Assembly: GCA_041741095.1 (NCBI GenBank)
Contig: JBGSKQ010000018.1
Location: 60,726 to 124,725 of the forward strand
Source: UBA6168 sp041741095
GTDB lineage: Bacteria > Bacteroidota > Bacteroidia > Chitinophagales > Saprospiraceae
Direction: 5' to 3'
DNA: 64,000 nt
The position numbers were made by a program, and so were the translations under genes. Positions within the stretch are counted from its first letter, which is position 1, and every line of letters starts with the position of its first letter. The notes beneath the pieces were generated by a model, which saw only the letters and a list, made by a program, of their open reading frames with translations, did no database searches and had not been told where the DNA came from. Shown here piece by piece: positions 7,662 through 17,551 of this stretch.

Positions 7662-10124
7662 ATGATCCAAAATTATATAAAAATCTCCCTGCGCAACTTC
7701 CGCCGCCACCGGCTCCACACCTGGCTCAACGTCGCCGGGCTGACCTTCGGGCTTTCCTGCTTCCTGTTGCTCGGCCTCTACCTCTTCGACGAACTCACCT
7801 TCGATGGGTATCACGCCAACGCCGACCGCATCTACCGGGTTGTCGAGCAGCGGAAGACGAAAAACGAGGAGATGAGTATCGCAGGGTCGAGCTACATGCT
7901 GGCGGAGGAGTCGAAAAAAAGCATCGGCGAAATCGCCAACACCGCCCGCATCGCCCGCTTCGGTCGTGCCAACCTGATGAACCCCGACAAACCGGGCTAC
8001 AAGGTGCATGAACTCATCACTGTAGCCGACAATGGGCTGATGGAAATCTTTGATTTTCAGGCACTTGAAGGCGATGTCAGCAACGCCCTGAAAGAGCCGA
8101 ACAGCATCGTCATCACCGAGGAACTGGCTCAACGCTATTTTCATAGCAGCCATGTTTTAGGCAAAATGATGCACATGGATTTTCAGGACGCCCCGCTTAA
8201 AATCACGGCGGTTTTGAAAAACCACCCTAAAAATTCCAGCTTCGATTTCCCGCTTGTCGTGTCGGAAGCGACGTTCATAGCGGACACGAGTTTTCAGAAT
8301 GATGTTCTCAGAGATTGGTCGTCCAACGAGTTCATGACCTTTGCCCTGCTGGGCAAAAATGCCAACCCGCTGGCCGTCGCATCGAAGCTGACGAAATTGG
8401 TCGCAGCCCACCCCGACGAGGAGGAGGGCGCCACGATGACGTACAGCCTGCAGCCCCTCAAAGACATGCACCTCTACTCGGAGGGCATCACCGACGGCGC
8501 CCGCAATTCCAACGTGGCAGCCATGAGCGGCGGCTCGCTGTTTTACCTGAAAATATTTGGGGCGGTAGCGCTCTTCGTGCTGCTGCTCGCCTGCATCAAC
8601 TACATGAACCTGACGACCGCCAAAGCTTCCAACCGCAGCAAGGAAATCGGCGTGCGGAAATCCGTCGGAGCGTTTCGGCAGCACCTCGTTTTGCAGTTTT
8701 TGACCGAATCGGTGATCGTCACGGCAGCATCCTTCGTGCTGGCGGTGGCGCTGGTGAACATGATTTTGCCCTCGTTCAACCAGTTCATGCAAAAAGACCT
8801 CTCGCTCAGTTTAAACGCCGACCCCCGCATCTGGCTGCTGGCTGCTGGCGCTTTACTGATGACCGGTTTGCTGGCGGGCAGCTACCCCTCGCTCGTGTTG
8901 TCGAGGTACAGCCCGGTCATGTTGTTGAAAAATCTGAAGCTGAAAAATGCGGGCGACGTGTCGCTGCGCAAGGCGTTGGTGGTGTTCCAGTTTTCCGTAT
9001 CGGTGGTGATGATAATCGCCACGCTCGTGCTATTCCAGCAGGTCAAGTACTTGAACAACAAGGACTTGGGTTTCAAAAAAGACCTGCTCGTAGTGGTGGA
9101 CATCAACAGCGGGAAAATTCGCCAGGGGGCGGAAACTGTGCAGGCGGAGTTTTCAAAAATCCCCTCCGTCCGCAACGTCTCCGTGACCAGCCGGGTGCCG
9201 GGCGAGTGGAAAACCATCCCGACCGTCAAGGTGAAACCCGAAGGCAGCAACGGGGAACACAAGGTCGCCTACTTCCTCGGCGTGGACGAGGAATTTTTCA
9301 AAACCTTTGAAATCGAGATGTTGCAAGGGCAGGTGTTCAACGGGGCGGGCGACACCTCTTCCGTCGTGCTGAACGAGACCGCCGCCCAACTGCTCGGCAT
9401 CACGGAAGCCGCCGGACAGACCGTCGAGATACCGGAACGGGCGTTCGAGGGCAGCTACTCCCCGCTGCGGGGCGGTCAGTTGTTCCGGGCGAGGGTGGTC
9501 GGCATAACGAAGGACTTTCATTTTCAGACCCTTCGGGAAAAAATCGCCCCGCTCGTGATAGCGTACCAGCTCAACCCCGTCCACAGCATTGACTACTTCA
9601 CGTCGAGAATCGAGGCGGGCGACATCTCCGGTACCCTGCAAAAAATGGAAACCGCCCTGCTTGCCATTGACCCCGACCACCCGCTCGAATACCACTTCCT
9701 CGACGAGCAACTGGCGCTGTTTTACACCGAGGATGTCCGGCGCCAAACCATGCTGGTCTGGGCAGCACTGGCGGCCATTTTCATCGCCTGCATGGGTCTG
9801 TTCGGCCTGGCGACCTACGCCGCCGAGCAGCGGGTGAAGGAAATCGGGGTGCGGAAAGTGCTGGGCGCCAGCACGGCGGGCATCGTCGGTTTGCTGTCGA
9901 AAGACTTTCTGAAATTGGTCATTGTGTCATTGGTCATCGCTTCACCGCTATCTTATTTTTTCATGAACAAATGGCTGGAGGATTTCGCCTATCGCATTGA
10001 TATTCAATGGACGGTATTCGCTTTGGCGGGCGTAACTGCGGTGGCAGTAGCCTTTTTGACGGTGAGTTTTCAAAGTATAAAAGCGGCACTGGCAAACCCG
10101 GTGAAGTCGTTGCGAAGTGAATAA
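7662..10124 (+). CDS. ABC transporter permease, double-FtsX type (array member 3)
   Basis: 820 residues starting 'MIQNYIKISLRNFRRHRLHT'. TM1 is at ~20-40 ('LNVAGLTFGLSCFLLLGLYL'), and the first three-TM block begins with 'FGAVALFVLLLACINYMNL'. FtsX signatures: 'EIGVRKSVGAFRQHL' and 'EIGVRKVLGASTAGI'. The second periplasmic domain carries a somewhat long loop around 'ERAFEGSYSPLRGGQLFRAR' compared with its paralogs. Ends 'ALANPVKSLRSE'. The short spacer before it is a repeat of CAAACCATTT-like units. Substrate unknown; the family role is ATP-driven envelope transport with a separate ATPase. Confidence 0.95.
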   Translation: MIQNYIKISLRNFRRHRLHTWLNVAGLTFGLSCFLLLGLYLFDELTFDGYHANADRIYRVVEQRKTKNEEMSIAGSSYMLAEESKKSIGEIANTARIARFGRANLMNPDKPGYKVHELITVADNGLMEIFDFQALEGDVSNALKEPNSIVITEELAQRYFHSSHVLGKMMHMDFQDAPLKITAVLKNHPKNSSFDFPLVVSEATFIADTSFQNDVLRDWSSNEFMTFALLGKNANPLAVASKLTKLVAAHPDEEEGATMTYSLQPLKDMHLYSEGITDGARNSNVAAMSGGSLFYLKIFGAVALFVLLLACINYMNLTTAKASNRSKEIGVRKSVGAFRQHLVLQFLTESVIVTAASFVLAVALVNMILPSFNQFMQKDLSLSLNADPRIWLLAAGALLMTGLLAGSYPSLVLSRYSPVMLLKNLKLKNAGDVSLRKALVVFQFSVSVVMIIATLVLFQQVKYLNNKDLGFKKDLLVVVDINSGKIRQGAETVQAEFSKIPSVRNVSVTSRVPGEWKTIPTVKVKPEGSNGEHKVAYFLGVDEEFFKTFEIEMLQGQVFNGAGDTSSVVLNETAAQLLGITEAAGQTVEIPERAFEGSYSPLRGGQLFRARVVGITKDFHFQTLREKIAPLVIAYQLNPVHSIDYFTSRIEAGDISGTLQKMETALLAIDPDHPLEYHFLDEQLALFYTEDVRRQTMLVWAALAAIFIACMGLFGLATYAAEQRVKEIGVRKVLGASTAGIVGLLSKDFLKLVIVSLVIASPLSYFFMNKWLEDFAYRIDIQWTVFALAGVTAVAVAFLTVSFQSIKAALANPVKSLRSE

Positions 10125-10128
10125 AACT

Positions 10129-10210
10129 GAAATTGGGAATTGAGAAATCGAAGATTCACGCAAGTAAATTCTACACCCCAATTTTCTCAATTTCCAATTT
10201 CCCAATTTCT
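10129..10210. repeat. Self-inverted short-period repeat between permeases 3 and 4
   Basis: GAAATTGGGAATTGAGAAAT (10129-10148) is the imperfect reverse complement of the T/C-rich units at 10181-10210 (TTCTCAATTTCCAATTTCCC). It can fold into a long stem with a ~32-nt loop. A near copy of the arrangement lies between members 5 and 6. Confidence 0.65.
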
Positions 10211-10219
10211 ATCTAAACC

Positions 10220-12649
10220 ATGTTTCAAAACAATCTTAAACTCGCCTGGCGCAGCCTGCTGAAAAGCAAATACACCTCCGCCATCAACCTCACGGGGCTG
10301 GTCATTGGCATGACGGCCGCCATCCTGCTTTGGCAATATGTGGCTTTTGAAAAAAGCTACGATAGTTTCAACGAGAAGGCCGACCATATCGTGCGGGTGC
10401 GTACCGACCGGATGAAGGATGGAGTACCTTTCCTGCAGTTTGCGGCGGGGGCAGCCTGTGCAGGGCCGGTCATCCACAAAAATTTCCCGGAGGTGGAGGA
10501 TTTTCTGAAGTTGCAAACGAACGGCCCCGGCACCTTTTCGCATGGCGACCGTTTTTTCCGGGAAGAAAAAGTGGTGTTTGCCGGCAGCAATTTTTTCCAC
10601 TTTTTCTCGCTGCCCTTCCTCTCCGGCAACCCTGAAAATTGCCTGAAAGAACCATTCACGGCTTGCATCTCCGCTTCGCAGGCGAGGAAATATTTTGGCA
10701 CGGATCCCGATAGCTATCGGGACGTCATCGGGCAAACATTGAAACGCAATGGCGGCGATGAATTCAAAATCACAGGTGTTTTCGCCGACTGGCCGGAAAA
10801 TTCGCACCTTAAGCATGACATCCTGCTCAGCTACGTCACTTTTTCGGAGGTGTACAACCCCGAAGGGAACACCGAGACTGCCTGGGATTGGGATGGCTTT
10901 TTTACCTACCTTTTGTTAAAACCCGGTTCCGAGGTGAAGGCTTTGGAAGCTAAAATCCATTCCGCCATGCAACAGACCTACGATGCCGATGTGGCTGGCA
11001 GCACTGTATTTTTCCTCCAACCGCTGAGGGATATTCACCTGACTTCCCATTACCTTTTCGAAGCGGAACCCAACGGCGACAGTGGGGCGGTGCGTTCGCT
11101 GCTCATCATCAGCTTCCTCGTGCTGCTCATTGCCTGGTTCAACTACGTCAACCTCTCCACGGCCCGTTCGGAAACCAGGGCAAGGGAGGTAGGTGTGCGC
11201 AAAGCCATCGGAAGTGGCCGGGGCGACCTCGTTCGGCAGTTCATGTTGGAAGCGGGCATCCTCAACTTGCTGGCCATCGCACTATCGGTGGCGCTGGCGC
11301 AAATCCTGATGCCGGGCTTCGAAAAACTGGCAGGTAAGCCCATCCCTTTTACTCTCCTGCAAAAGCCCGAACTCTGGGCGGGCATGGTGGGTGTGTTGCT
11401 GCTGGGCACCGTGTTGGCAGGGCTGTATCCCTCTTTGGTACTTTCGTCATACAGGCCCTCGGAAGCTTTGAGCGGAAGTTCTGGACGTACAACTGGCGGC
11501 AATGGCGGCTGGCTGCGCAAGGGTCTGGTGGTTGCACAATTCACGGCATCGGTGGTGCTGATGGTCGGTACACTGGTGATTTTCAAGCAGTTGTCGCACA
11601 TGCAAAATGTCAGGCTGGGCGTCAACATTGACCAAATTATGGTGGTGAAAGGCCCTCGTGTCGTGGACTCGACCTACCAAGTGCAATTTGCCGTTTTTAA
11701 AAATGAAATCACCCAACTGGCTGGCATAGTGGGCATGTCAGCCTCCACCGAAGTGCCGGGCCAACCCGTCGGCTGGACGGCGGGCATCCGGCCTTGGGGC
11801 GGTGACGACAACAGCTACGAAGGCCTGCAAGCCATTGCCACGGATTTTGATTTTCCCACCCAGTACGGCCTCGAACCCGTGGCCGGTAGGTTGATTTCCA
11901 AAGAAATGGCAAGCGACAGTGCTGCTTGCATGCTCAACGAGCGGGGCGCTCAGCGCATGAAATTCGCCAAGCCGGAAGACGCCATCGGAAAGCAACTTGA
12001 TTTTTGGGGGGATAAACTGACAGTGGTAGGCGTGGTAAAGGATTTTCACCAGCAATCACCCAAACTGGCTTACGAACCGCTGATTTTCCGCCTCGTGAAC
12101 CCCAACCGCCCTCCCGACTTTTTTTCGATAAAAGCCAATATGTCCAACCTGAAAGGAACCATCGCAGATATCCAGTCGAAATGGGCCGCACTGTTCCCCG
12201 GCAATCCCTTCGATTATTTCTTTCTCGACGACCACTTCGCCCAGCAATATGAGGCGGACAAACGCCTTGGCAGCCTGACGGCGCTCTTTGCCGGGCTGGC
12301 CATTTTCGTGTCATGCCTTGGGCTGTTTGCGCTGGCTGCTTTCGTGGCCGAGCGGCGTACCAAAGAAATCGGCATCCGAAAAGTGCTGGGGGCGAGCGTC
12401 CAAAGCCTCGTAGGATTGCTGTCAAAAGAATTCATGTTATTGGTCATGGTGTCGTTGGTCATTGCAACGCCTTTGGCTTGGTATGCCATGCAGCAATGGC
12501 TGCAAAATTTTGAAAGCCGCATCCATTTGCAATGGTGGTTCTTCGCTGTGGCCGGGCTGTCCGCCGTGCTGATTGCATTTTTGACAATGAGTTTCCAAAG
12601 CGTGAAAGCGGCGCTGGCGGATCCGGTGAAATCATTGCGGAGTGAATAA
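10220..12649 (+). CDS. ABC transporter permease, double-FtsX type (array member 4), with in-frame palindrome
   Basis: 809 residues starting 'MFQNNLKLAWRSLLKSKYTS'. Same double MacB/FtsX layout; signatures 'EVGVRKAIGSGRGDL' and 'EIGIRKVLGASVQSL'. It forms a subgroup with member 9: both have an 'IAW(F/I)NYVNLS' helix and the post-TM5 motif 'LG(V/L)NI(D/N)QI'. The first periplasmic domain reads 'YFGTDPDSYRDVIGQTLK', where paralogs have only about six residues between 'YFG' and the QTLK-type segment. The extra DSYRD is encoded by the perfect palindrome TCCCGATAGCTATCGGGA. The gene ends 12 bp before the next one, so the two are surely cotranscribed. Confidence 0.95.
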   Translation: MFQNNLKLAWRSLLKSKYTSAINLTGLVIGMTAAILLWQYVAFEKSYDSFNEKADHIVRVRTDRMKDGVPFLQFAAGAACAGPVIHKNFPEVEDFLKLQTNGPGTFSHGDRFFREEKVVFAGSNFFHFFSLPFLSGNPENCLKEPFTACISASQARKYFGTDPDSYRDVIGQTLKRNGGDEFKITGVFADWPENSHLKHDILLSYVTFSEVYNPEGNTETAWDWDGFFTYLLLKPGSEVKALEAKIHSAMQQTYDADVAGSTVFFLQPLRDIHLTSHYLFEAEPNGDSGAVRSLLIISFLVLLIAWFNYVNLSTARSETRAREVGVRKAIGSGRGDLVRQFMLEAGILNLLAIALSVALAQILMPGFEKLAGKPIPFTLLQKPELWAGMVGVLLLGTVLAGLYPSLVLSSYRPSEALSGSSGRTTGGNGGWLRKGLVVAQFTASVVLMVGTLVIFKQLSHMQNVRLGVNIDQIMVVKGPRVVDSTYQVQFAVFKNEITQLAGIVGMSASTEVPGQPVGWTAGIRPWGGDDNSYEGLQAIATDFDFPTQYGLEPVAGRLISKEMASDSAACMLNERGAQRMKFAKPEDAIGKQLDFWGDKLTVVGVVKDFHQQSPKLAYEPLIFRLVNPNRPPDFFSIKANMSNLKGTIADIQSKWAALFPGNPFDYFFLDDHFAQQYEADKRLGSLTALFAGLAIFVSCLGLFALAAFVAERRTKEIGIRKVLGASVQSLVGLLSKEFMLLVMVSLVIATPLAWYAMQQWLQNFESRIHLQWWFFAVAGLSAVLIAFLTMSFQSVKAALADPVKSLRSE
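10705..10722. repeat. 18-bp palindrome, copy inside permease 4
   Basis: Perfect palindrome TCCCGATAGCTATCGGGA inside the coding sequence, read as (P)DSYR(D). Same sequence and same reading frame as the copy in permease 8. Confidence 0.9.
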
Positions 12650-12661
12650 AAATACGATAAC

Positions 12662-15037
12662 ATGAATTTTTTCAAAACCACTCTTCGGCACTTGTTGAAG
12701 CGCAAGTCCTACACCTTGCTCGAAATTTTCAGCCTGACCATCGGATTGGTCTGCGCCTTGCTGACCTTGCTTTACCTGAAACGGGAGACGGGATTCGACC
12801 GGAATTTTACCCACCACGACCGGATTTTCAGGGTCACCCACGTCGAGGAAAGCAGCGGCAATCGCTATTCCGGCACCCCCTCGGCGCTCGGTTTTCACGC
12901 CCGGCAGGAAGTGCCGCAGGTGGAGGAAACCGTTCGCATTTTTTATCCCAACCGCATGTACTCGACCGAGGCGCTGGTGGAGCGCAACGTAGAAGTCCGT
13001 TTTTACGAAGACAACATCATCGAGGCGGACAGCAATTTTTTCCGGGTGTTCGATTTCCAATTTGTAGAAGGAAATGCCCACGGAGCGCTTACGCCGCCCG
13101 ATGCTATCGTATTGAGCGAAAAAGCCGCCCGACGCTATTTCGGCGACGAACGAGCCCTGCACCAAACCCTCAAAATGGACAACGGCGCACCGCTCCGCAT
13201 CACGGGCGTGGTGGACGTGCCAGAAAACACCCACCTCGATTTCGACTTCCTGCGCCCCGCCCACCACGACCCGGCGCAGTTGTACGTCTGGGAACACACG
13301 CTCGCCTTCACCTACTTGATGCTTAAAGACCCCGTTGCCGCTCCCGAAACCGCCCAACATCTCTACGGCATTGTGCAGCGCAACTCGGAAAACCACCGCA
13401 TTGATTACCTAAAAAACTACCGACACCGCCTCCAGCCCATCACCGAAATCCATACCTCGATACTTGACTGGGACATCGTGAAAGCCTTGCCAGCCTCTCA
13501 GCTACGGGTCGTGGGTTTCATCGCATTGGCAATCCTGCTGTTGGCGGCGGTCAATTTTGTCAACCTCGCCACCGCCCGTGCCGCTGAACGGGCGAAGGAA
13601 GTGGGCATTAGCAAGGTGCTGGGCGCCAACCGGGGACAGTTGATGCGGCGCTACACTGGCGAGGCGCTCCTATTGGCAGGCATCGCCGGTGTCGTCAGCC
13701 TTTTTGCTGCCGACCTCGCCATCCCGTTTTTCAACCGCCTCGCCGATACCAACATCCAACTTGGCGGATTGGCGGATTGGCAAATGGCAGGTCTTTTCGT
13801 CGCCACCCTCCTACTTACGGGACTGCTGGCAGGGGTCTATCCGGCGCACATACTCGCCCGCCTGGCGCCCTCCGGGCTGACCCGGCAGGCGCAGCAAGGC
13901 AGGCAGGGCAATAGTTTCCGGGTGCGGCAGGGCTTGGTGGTACTTCAGTTTTGCATCACGGGCGTGCTGCTCATCGGCTCCTTCGTCATCCACCGGCAGT
14001 TGCGTTTTATGCAGGAAAAAGACCTCGGCTATGACCATGAGCGGGTGTTGGTGTTGCGGGTGCAGCAGCCTTCGAGGCAATTGTTCGAGACGCTGCGAAA
14101 CGAGATGCTGGCGCAAAACGGCGTGCTGAAGGTGGCTTCGGCGTCCACCGTCATGGGGGCGGAAACCGGCTCCGCCACCTTCGCCACCCCAGAAATGCCC
14201 GACGAGACGCCCGCCAATTTTGCCAAAACCATTGCCGTCAGCGCCGACTTCCTTGACCTCATGGGCGTCCCGCTCGTGCAGGGCAGCACTTTCCGGCAAG
14301 ACGGCACGGACACCCTGCAACACTTTATTGTGAACGAGGCACTGGCGGAACGTTTCAATCTCGCCGACCCGCTCACCGCCACTTTCGGCTGGCATGGAGA
14401 GCCGCCCGGCAAAATCATCGGGCTGATGCGGGATTTTCACTTTATTTCCGTCGAATATGTTATCAACCCGTTGGTGTTGTACGTGACGCCAGAGAGTTCG
14501 TACCGCTATCTTTTATTGAAAATAGCGGGGCAAAATATCCCTGCCACGCTGGCTGCCGTGGAAGCGGGCTGGAAAAAACACGTCCCTGATTTTCCGCCCG
14601 ACTACTTTTTTCAGGACGCCCATTTTCAAAGGGTCTATGCCCAGCAGGAGCAGGTGAGAAGCATCGCCACCCTGTTCGGCGGGCTTGCCATGCTCCTGGC
14701 GACGCTCGGTCTGGCAGGGCTTTCTGCCTACATGGCGGGGCGCCGCACGAAGGAAATCGGCATCCGGAAAGTCCTCGGAGCTACGACGGCGGGCATCGTC
14801 GGTTTGCTGTCGAAGGACTTCCTCAAACTCGTTGTCGTCGCCCTCGTCATCGCCTCCCCGCTGGCCTATTTTTTCATGGAAAAATGGCTGCAAGACTTCG
14901 CCTACCGCATTGATATTCAATGGACGGCTTTTGCTTTGGCGGGTTTAGTGGCAGTGGGCGTGACGTTTTTGACAGTCAGCTTCCAGAGTGTGAAGGCTGC
15001 GCTGGCGAACCCGGTGAAGTCGTTGCGAAGCGAGTAA
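12662..15037 (+). CDS. ABC transporter permease, double-FtsX type (array member 5)
   Basis: 791 residues starting 'MNFFKTTLRHLLKRKSYT'. It lacks the Q-N-(Y/N)-L start found in most other members. Double MacB/FtsX architecture. The first FtsX signature is altered to 'EVGISKVLGANRGQL' (ISK instead of VRK); the second is canonical, 'EIGIRKVLGATTAGI'. The post-TM5 motif is 'LGYDHERVLVL'. The final ~90 residues are almost identical to member 6 ('FFMEKWLQDFAYRIDIQWTA'), including long runs at DNA level. It lies 12 bp after member 4 and 88 bp before member 6, which suggests one operon. Substrate unknown. Confidence 0.95.
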   Translation: MNFFKTTLRHLLKRKSYTLLEIFSLTIGLVCALLTLLYLKRETGFDRNFTHHDRIFRVTHVEESSGNRYSGTPSALGFHARQEVPQVEETVRIFYPNRMYSTEALVERNVEVRFYEDNIIEADSNFFRVFDFQFVEGNAHGALTPPDAIVLSEKAARRYFGDERALHQTLKMDNGAPLRITGVVDVPENTHLDFDFLRPAHHDPAQLYVWEHTLAFTYLMLKDPVAAPETAQHLYGIVQRNSENHRIDYLKNYRHRLQPITEIHTSILDWDIVKALPASQLRVVGFIALAILLLAAVNFVNLATARAAERAKEVGISKVLGANRGQLMRRYTGEALLLAGIAGVVSLFAADLAIPFFNRLADTNIQLGGLADWQMAGLFVATLLLTGLLAGVYPAHILARLAPSGLTRQAQQGRQGNSFRVRQGLVVLQFCITGVLLIGSFVIHRQLRFMQEKDLGYDHERVLVLRVQQPSRQLFETLRNEMLAQNGVLKVASASTVMGAETGSATFATPEMPDETPANFAKTIAVSADFLDLMGVPLVQGSTFRQDGTDTLQHFIVNEALAERFNLADPLTATFGWHGEPPGKIIGLMRDFHFISVEYVINPLVLYVTPESSYRYLLLKIAGQNIPATLAAVEAGWKKHVPDFPPDYFFQDAHFQRVYAQQEQVRSIATLFGGLAMLLATLGLAGLSAYMAGRRTKEIGIRKVLGATTAGIVGLLSKDFLKLVVVALVIASPLAYFFMEKWLQDFAYRIDIQWTAFALAGLVAVGVTFLTVSFQSVKAALANPVKSLRSE

Positions 15038-15044
15038 AAACTGA

Positions 15045-15120
15045 AATTGGAAATTGAGAAATTGGATATTCACCCAGCCTCAGTTTCCAGTTCTCATTTT
15101 CCAATTAATATTTTCAATTA
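15045..15120. repeat. Self-inverted short-period repeat between permeases 5 and 6
   Basis: ACTGAAATTGGAAATTGAGA on the left faces TTCTCATTTTCCAATT-type units on the right. The left half is nearly the same as the left half at 10129-10148. It lies immediately before the permease 6 start. Confidence 0.6.
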
Positions 15121-15125
15121 AAGCC

Positions 15126-17501
15126 ATGTTCCAACACAACCTCGTCCTCATTTTCCGCAATTTTCGGCGATTCAAAAGCGCCTTTTTCATCAACTTGGTC
15201 GGCTTGTCCACTGGGCTGGCATGTGCGCTACTGATTTACTTGTGGGTCAATGACGAACTGCATTTCGACAAATTCCACGAAGAGGACAGCCGCCTCTACC
15301 GGGTCATGGCGAACCACAAACACACCGACATGACCAATACCCAACCCGACGTTCCAGGGCTGCTGACACCTGCGCTGAAGGCAGATTTCCCGGAAGTGGA
15401 AAAGGCGGTCAGCACGTCGAGCGGAAGCCTGAACGGTACCGAAATCCTGACTTTTTCTACCGAAGACAAACACCTCAAAGCGCCGGGCAGGTTTGCCAGC
15501 CAGGACTTTTTCAACATCTTTTCATACGACCTGCTCGAAGGCAGCAAAGACCAGGTTTTACTGAACAAAAACGCAGCCGTCATTTCCGAAACGCTGGCGA
15601 AAACGCTGTTTGGCACGACGGAAAATATCATTGGCAAAGCCCTCGACTGGGAGATTTACGGGTACAAAGGCAAGGCAGCGGTTTCCGGTGTTTTCAAGGA
15701 TGTGCCTTCCAATTCGTCGGAGCAATTCGACGTGGTGCTTTCTTTCGACTATTTTGAAAAGGACTTGATTGGGAAGTATGCCCATTGGCACAACTACTAC
15801 GCTTACACCTACCTGACGCTGAAAGAGGGGACTGACCTTGCCGCCTTCAATGCAAAAATCAAGGACTACATGTTGACCAAAGCAGAGGATTCCAACCTCA
15901 CGCTGTTTGCAAAACCCTTCTCCGAAAACTACTTGTACGGCAAGTACGAAAACACCGTGCAGGTGGGCGGCAGGATTGAATACGTGCGCCTGTTTTCGCT
16001 CATCGCCCTGTTCATTCTGGCGATTGCCTGCATCAACTTCATGAACCTGTCCACCGCCAAATCAGCCCGCCGGGGCAGGGAAGTGGGGGTGAAAAAAGCA
16101 GTGGGTGCAAGCCGTTCCTCCCTGGTTTGGCAATTTTTGGGAGAGTCGCTTTTCATGGCTTTTTTATCGCTTATATTGGCTGTTATTTTGGTAGAAATAA
16201 TGCTCCCGCAATTCAATAATATTACTGGAAAACACCTGATTCTTCATTATAACTCCGCTTTTTTACTGCCTATATTTTGCATCACTTTATTGACCGGATT
16301 ATTGGCGGGCAGTTACCCGGCATTTTACCTGTCGGGTTTCAACCCGGTGAATGTTTTAAAGGGAAAAATCAAAGCCTCCGTTGGCGAATTGTGGGTACGC
16401 AAAGGGCTGGTCGTATTCCAGTTCGGCATTTCCCTGGTGCTGATTGTGGCGGTGATGCTGATTTACAAACAGGTAGATTTTGTCCAAAACAAACACCTCG
16501 GTTTCAACAAAGAAAACATCGTCAGTTTTCAATTGCAGGGCAAGGCGAACGAGAACCGGGCAGCGTTCTTTTCGGAAATGGGGAAAATACCGGGCGTGGT
16601 GAGCGCCGCTGGTTCGGGATTTCGGATTGGGAAAGGCGGCTGGACGCAGGGCATCGAGTGGGAAGGGAAAGCGCCGGGTGCCGATTTCACCTTCCACGAA
16701 GTGCGGGCGGGCGATGGGGCCATCGAGACGCTGGGCATCCCGCTGGCAGCGGGGCGCAGTTTTTCCAAACAATTCGGAACGGACAGCAGCAGCATCATTT
16801 TCAACGAAGCCGCCATCAAAATCATGGGCTTGAAAGATCCCGTTGGCAAAACCGTGCGGCACTACTCCGGCGAAAAGCAAATCGTGGGCGTGGTGAAGGA
16901 TTTTCATTTCAATTCGCTGCACGAGGCGATAAAACCGCTGTTTTTCCTGTATAAACCGGAAGAAACGACCCATGCCCTCGTGAAAATTGAAGCCGGAAAA
17001 GAGCGGGAAACGCTTGCAGACCTCCAGGATTTTTATCAAAAATTCAACCCCGGCTTCCCCTTTGAATTTACGTTTTTAGACCAGGATTACCAGGCACTTT
17101 ACGAGTCGGAGCGGCGGGTGTCAGCCCTGTCCCGCTATTTTGCGGGGCTGGCGGTGCTGATTTCATGCCTCGGCTTGTTTGGGCTTGCCACCTTCGCTGC
17201 CGAGCAGCGCACGAAAGAAATCGGCATCCGCAAAGTATTGGGTGCTACGACGGCGGGCATCGTCGGCCTTTTGTCAAAAGACTTTTTGAAATTGGTTCTC
17301 ATCGCCCTCGTCATCGCCTCCCCGCTGGCCTATTTTTTCATGGAAAAATGGCTGCAAGATTTCGCCTACCGCATTGATATCCAATGGACGGCTTTTGCTT
17401 TGGCTGGCTTGGTGGCAGTGGGCGTGGCGTTTTTAACGGTCAGTTTCCAAAGCGTGAAAGCGGCACTGGCGGATCCAGTGAAGTCGTTGCGGAGCGAGTA
17501 A
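15126..17501 (+). CDS. ABC transporter permease, double-FtsX type (array member 6)
   Basis: 791 residues from the ATG chosen because 'MFQHNLVLIFRNFRRFKS' aligns with paralog starts. An in-frame TTG 72 bp upstream would add an implausible leader encoded by the intergenic repeat. Double MacB/FtsX layout; signatures 'EVGVKKAVGASRSSL' and 'EIGIRKVLGATTAGI'. The post-TM5 motif is 'LGFNKENIVSF'. The C-terminal ~90 residues match member 5 closely, and one ~70-nt run also matches member 2. Likely cotranscribed with its neighbours (88 and 50 bp gaps). Confidence 0.95.
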   Translation: MFQHNLVLIFRNFRRFKSAFFINLVGLSTGLACALLIYLWVNDELHFDKFHEEDSRLYRVMANHKHTDMTNTQPDVPGLLTPALKADFPEVEKAVSTSSGSLNGTEILTFSTEDKHLKAPGRFASQDFFNIFSYDLLEGSKDQVLLNKNAAVISETLAKTLFGTTENIIGKALDWEIYGYKGKAAVSGVFKDVPSNSSEQFDVVLSFDYFEKDLIGKYAHWHNYYAYTYLTLKEGTDLAAFNAKIKDYMLTKAEDSNLTLFAKPFSENYLYGKYENTVQVGGRIEYVRLFSLIALFILAIACINFMNLSTAKSARRGREVGVKKAVGASRSSLVWQFLGESLFMAFLSLILAVILVEIMLPQFNNITGKHLILHYNSAFLLPIFCITLLTGLLAGSYPAFYLSGFNPVNVLKGKIKASVGELWVRKGLVVFQFGISLVLIVAVMLIYKQVDFVQNKHLGFNKENIVSFQLQGKANENRAAFFSEMGKIPGVVSAAGSGFRIGKGGWTQGIEWEGKAPGADFTFHEVRAGDGAIETLGIPLAAGRSFSKQFGTDSSSIIFNEAAIKIMGLKDPVGKTVRHYSGEKQIVGVVKDFHFNSLHEAIKPLFFLYKPEETTHALVKIEAGKERETLADLQDFYQKFNPGFPFEFTFLDQDYQALYESERRVSALSRYFAGLAVLISCLGLFGLATFAAEQRTKEIGIRKVLGATTAGIVGLLSKDFLKLVLIALVIASPLAYFFMEKWLQDFAYRIDIQWTAFALAGLVAVGVAFLTVSFQSVKAALADPVKSLRSE

Positions 17502-17551
17502 TCCAAAAGAGCAAACAATTCAACCATCAAGCAATTACAACCATCACTGCC

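Noticed and set aside
17384..17551. N-terminal extension of permease 7 into the end of permease 6
   Set aside because: Would overlap the upstream gene by more than 100 bp and lacks similarity to other permease starts. The internal ATG at 17552 gives the array-wide start pattern.
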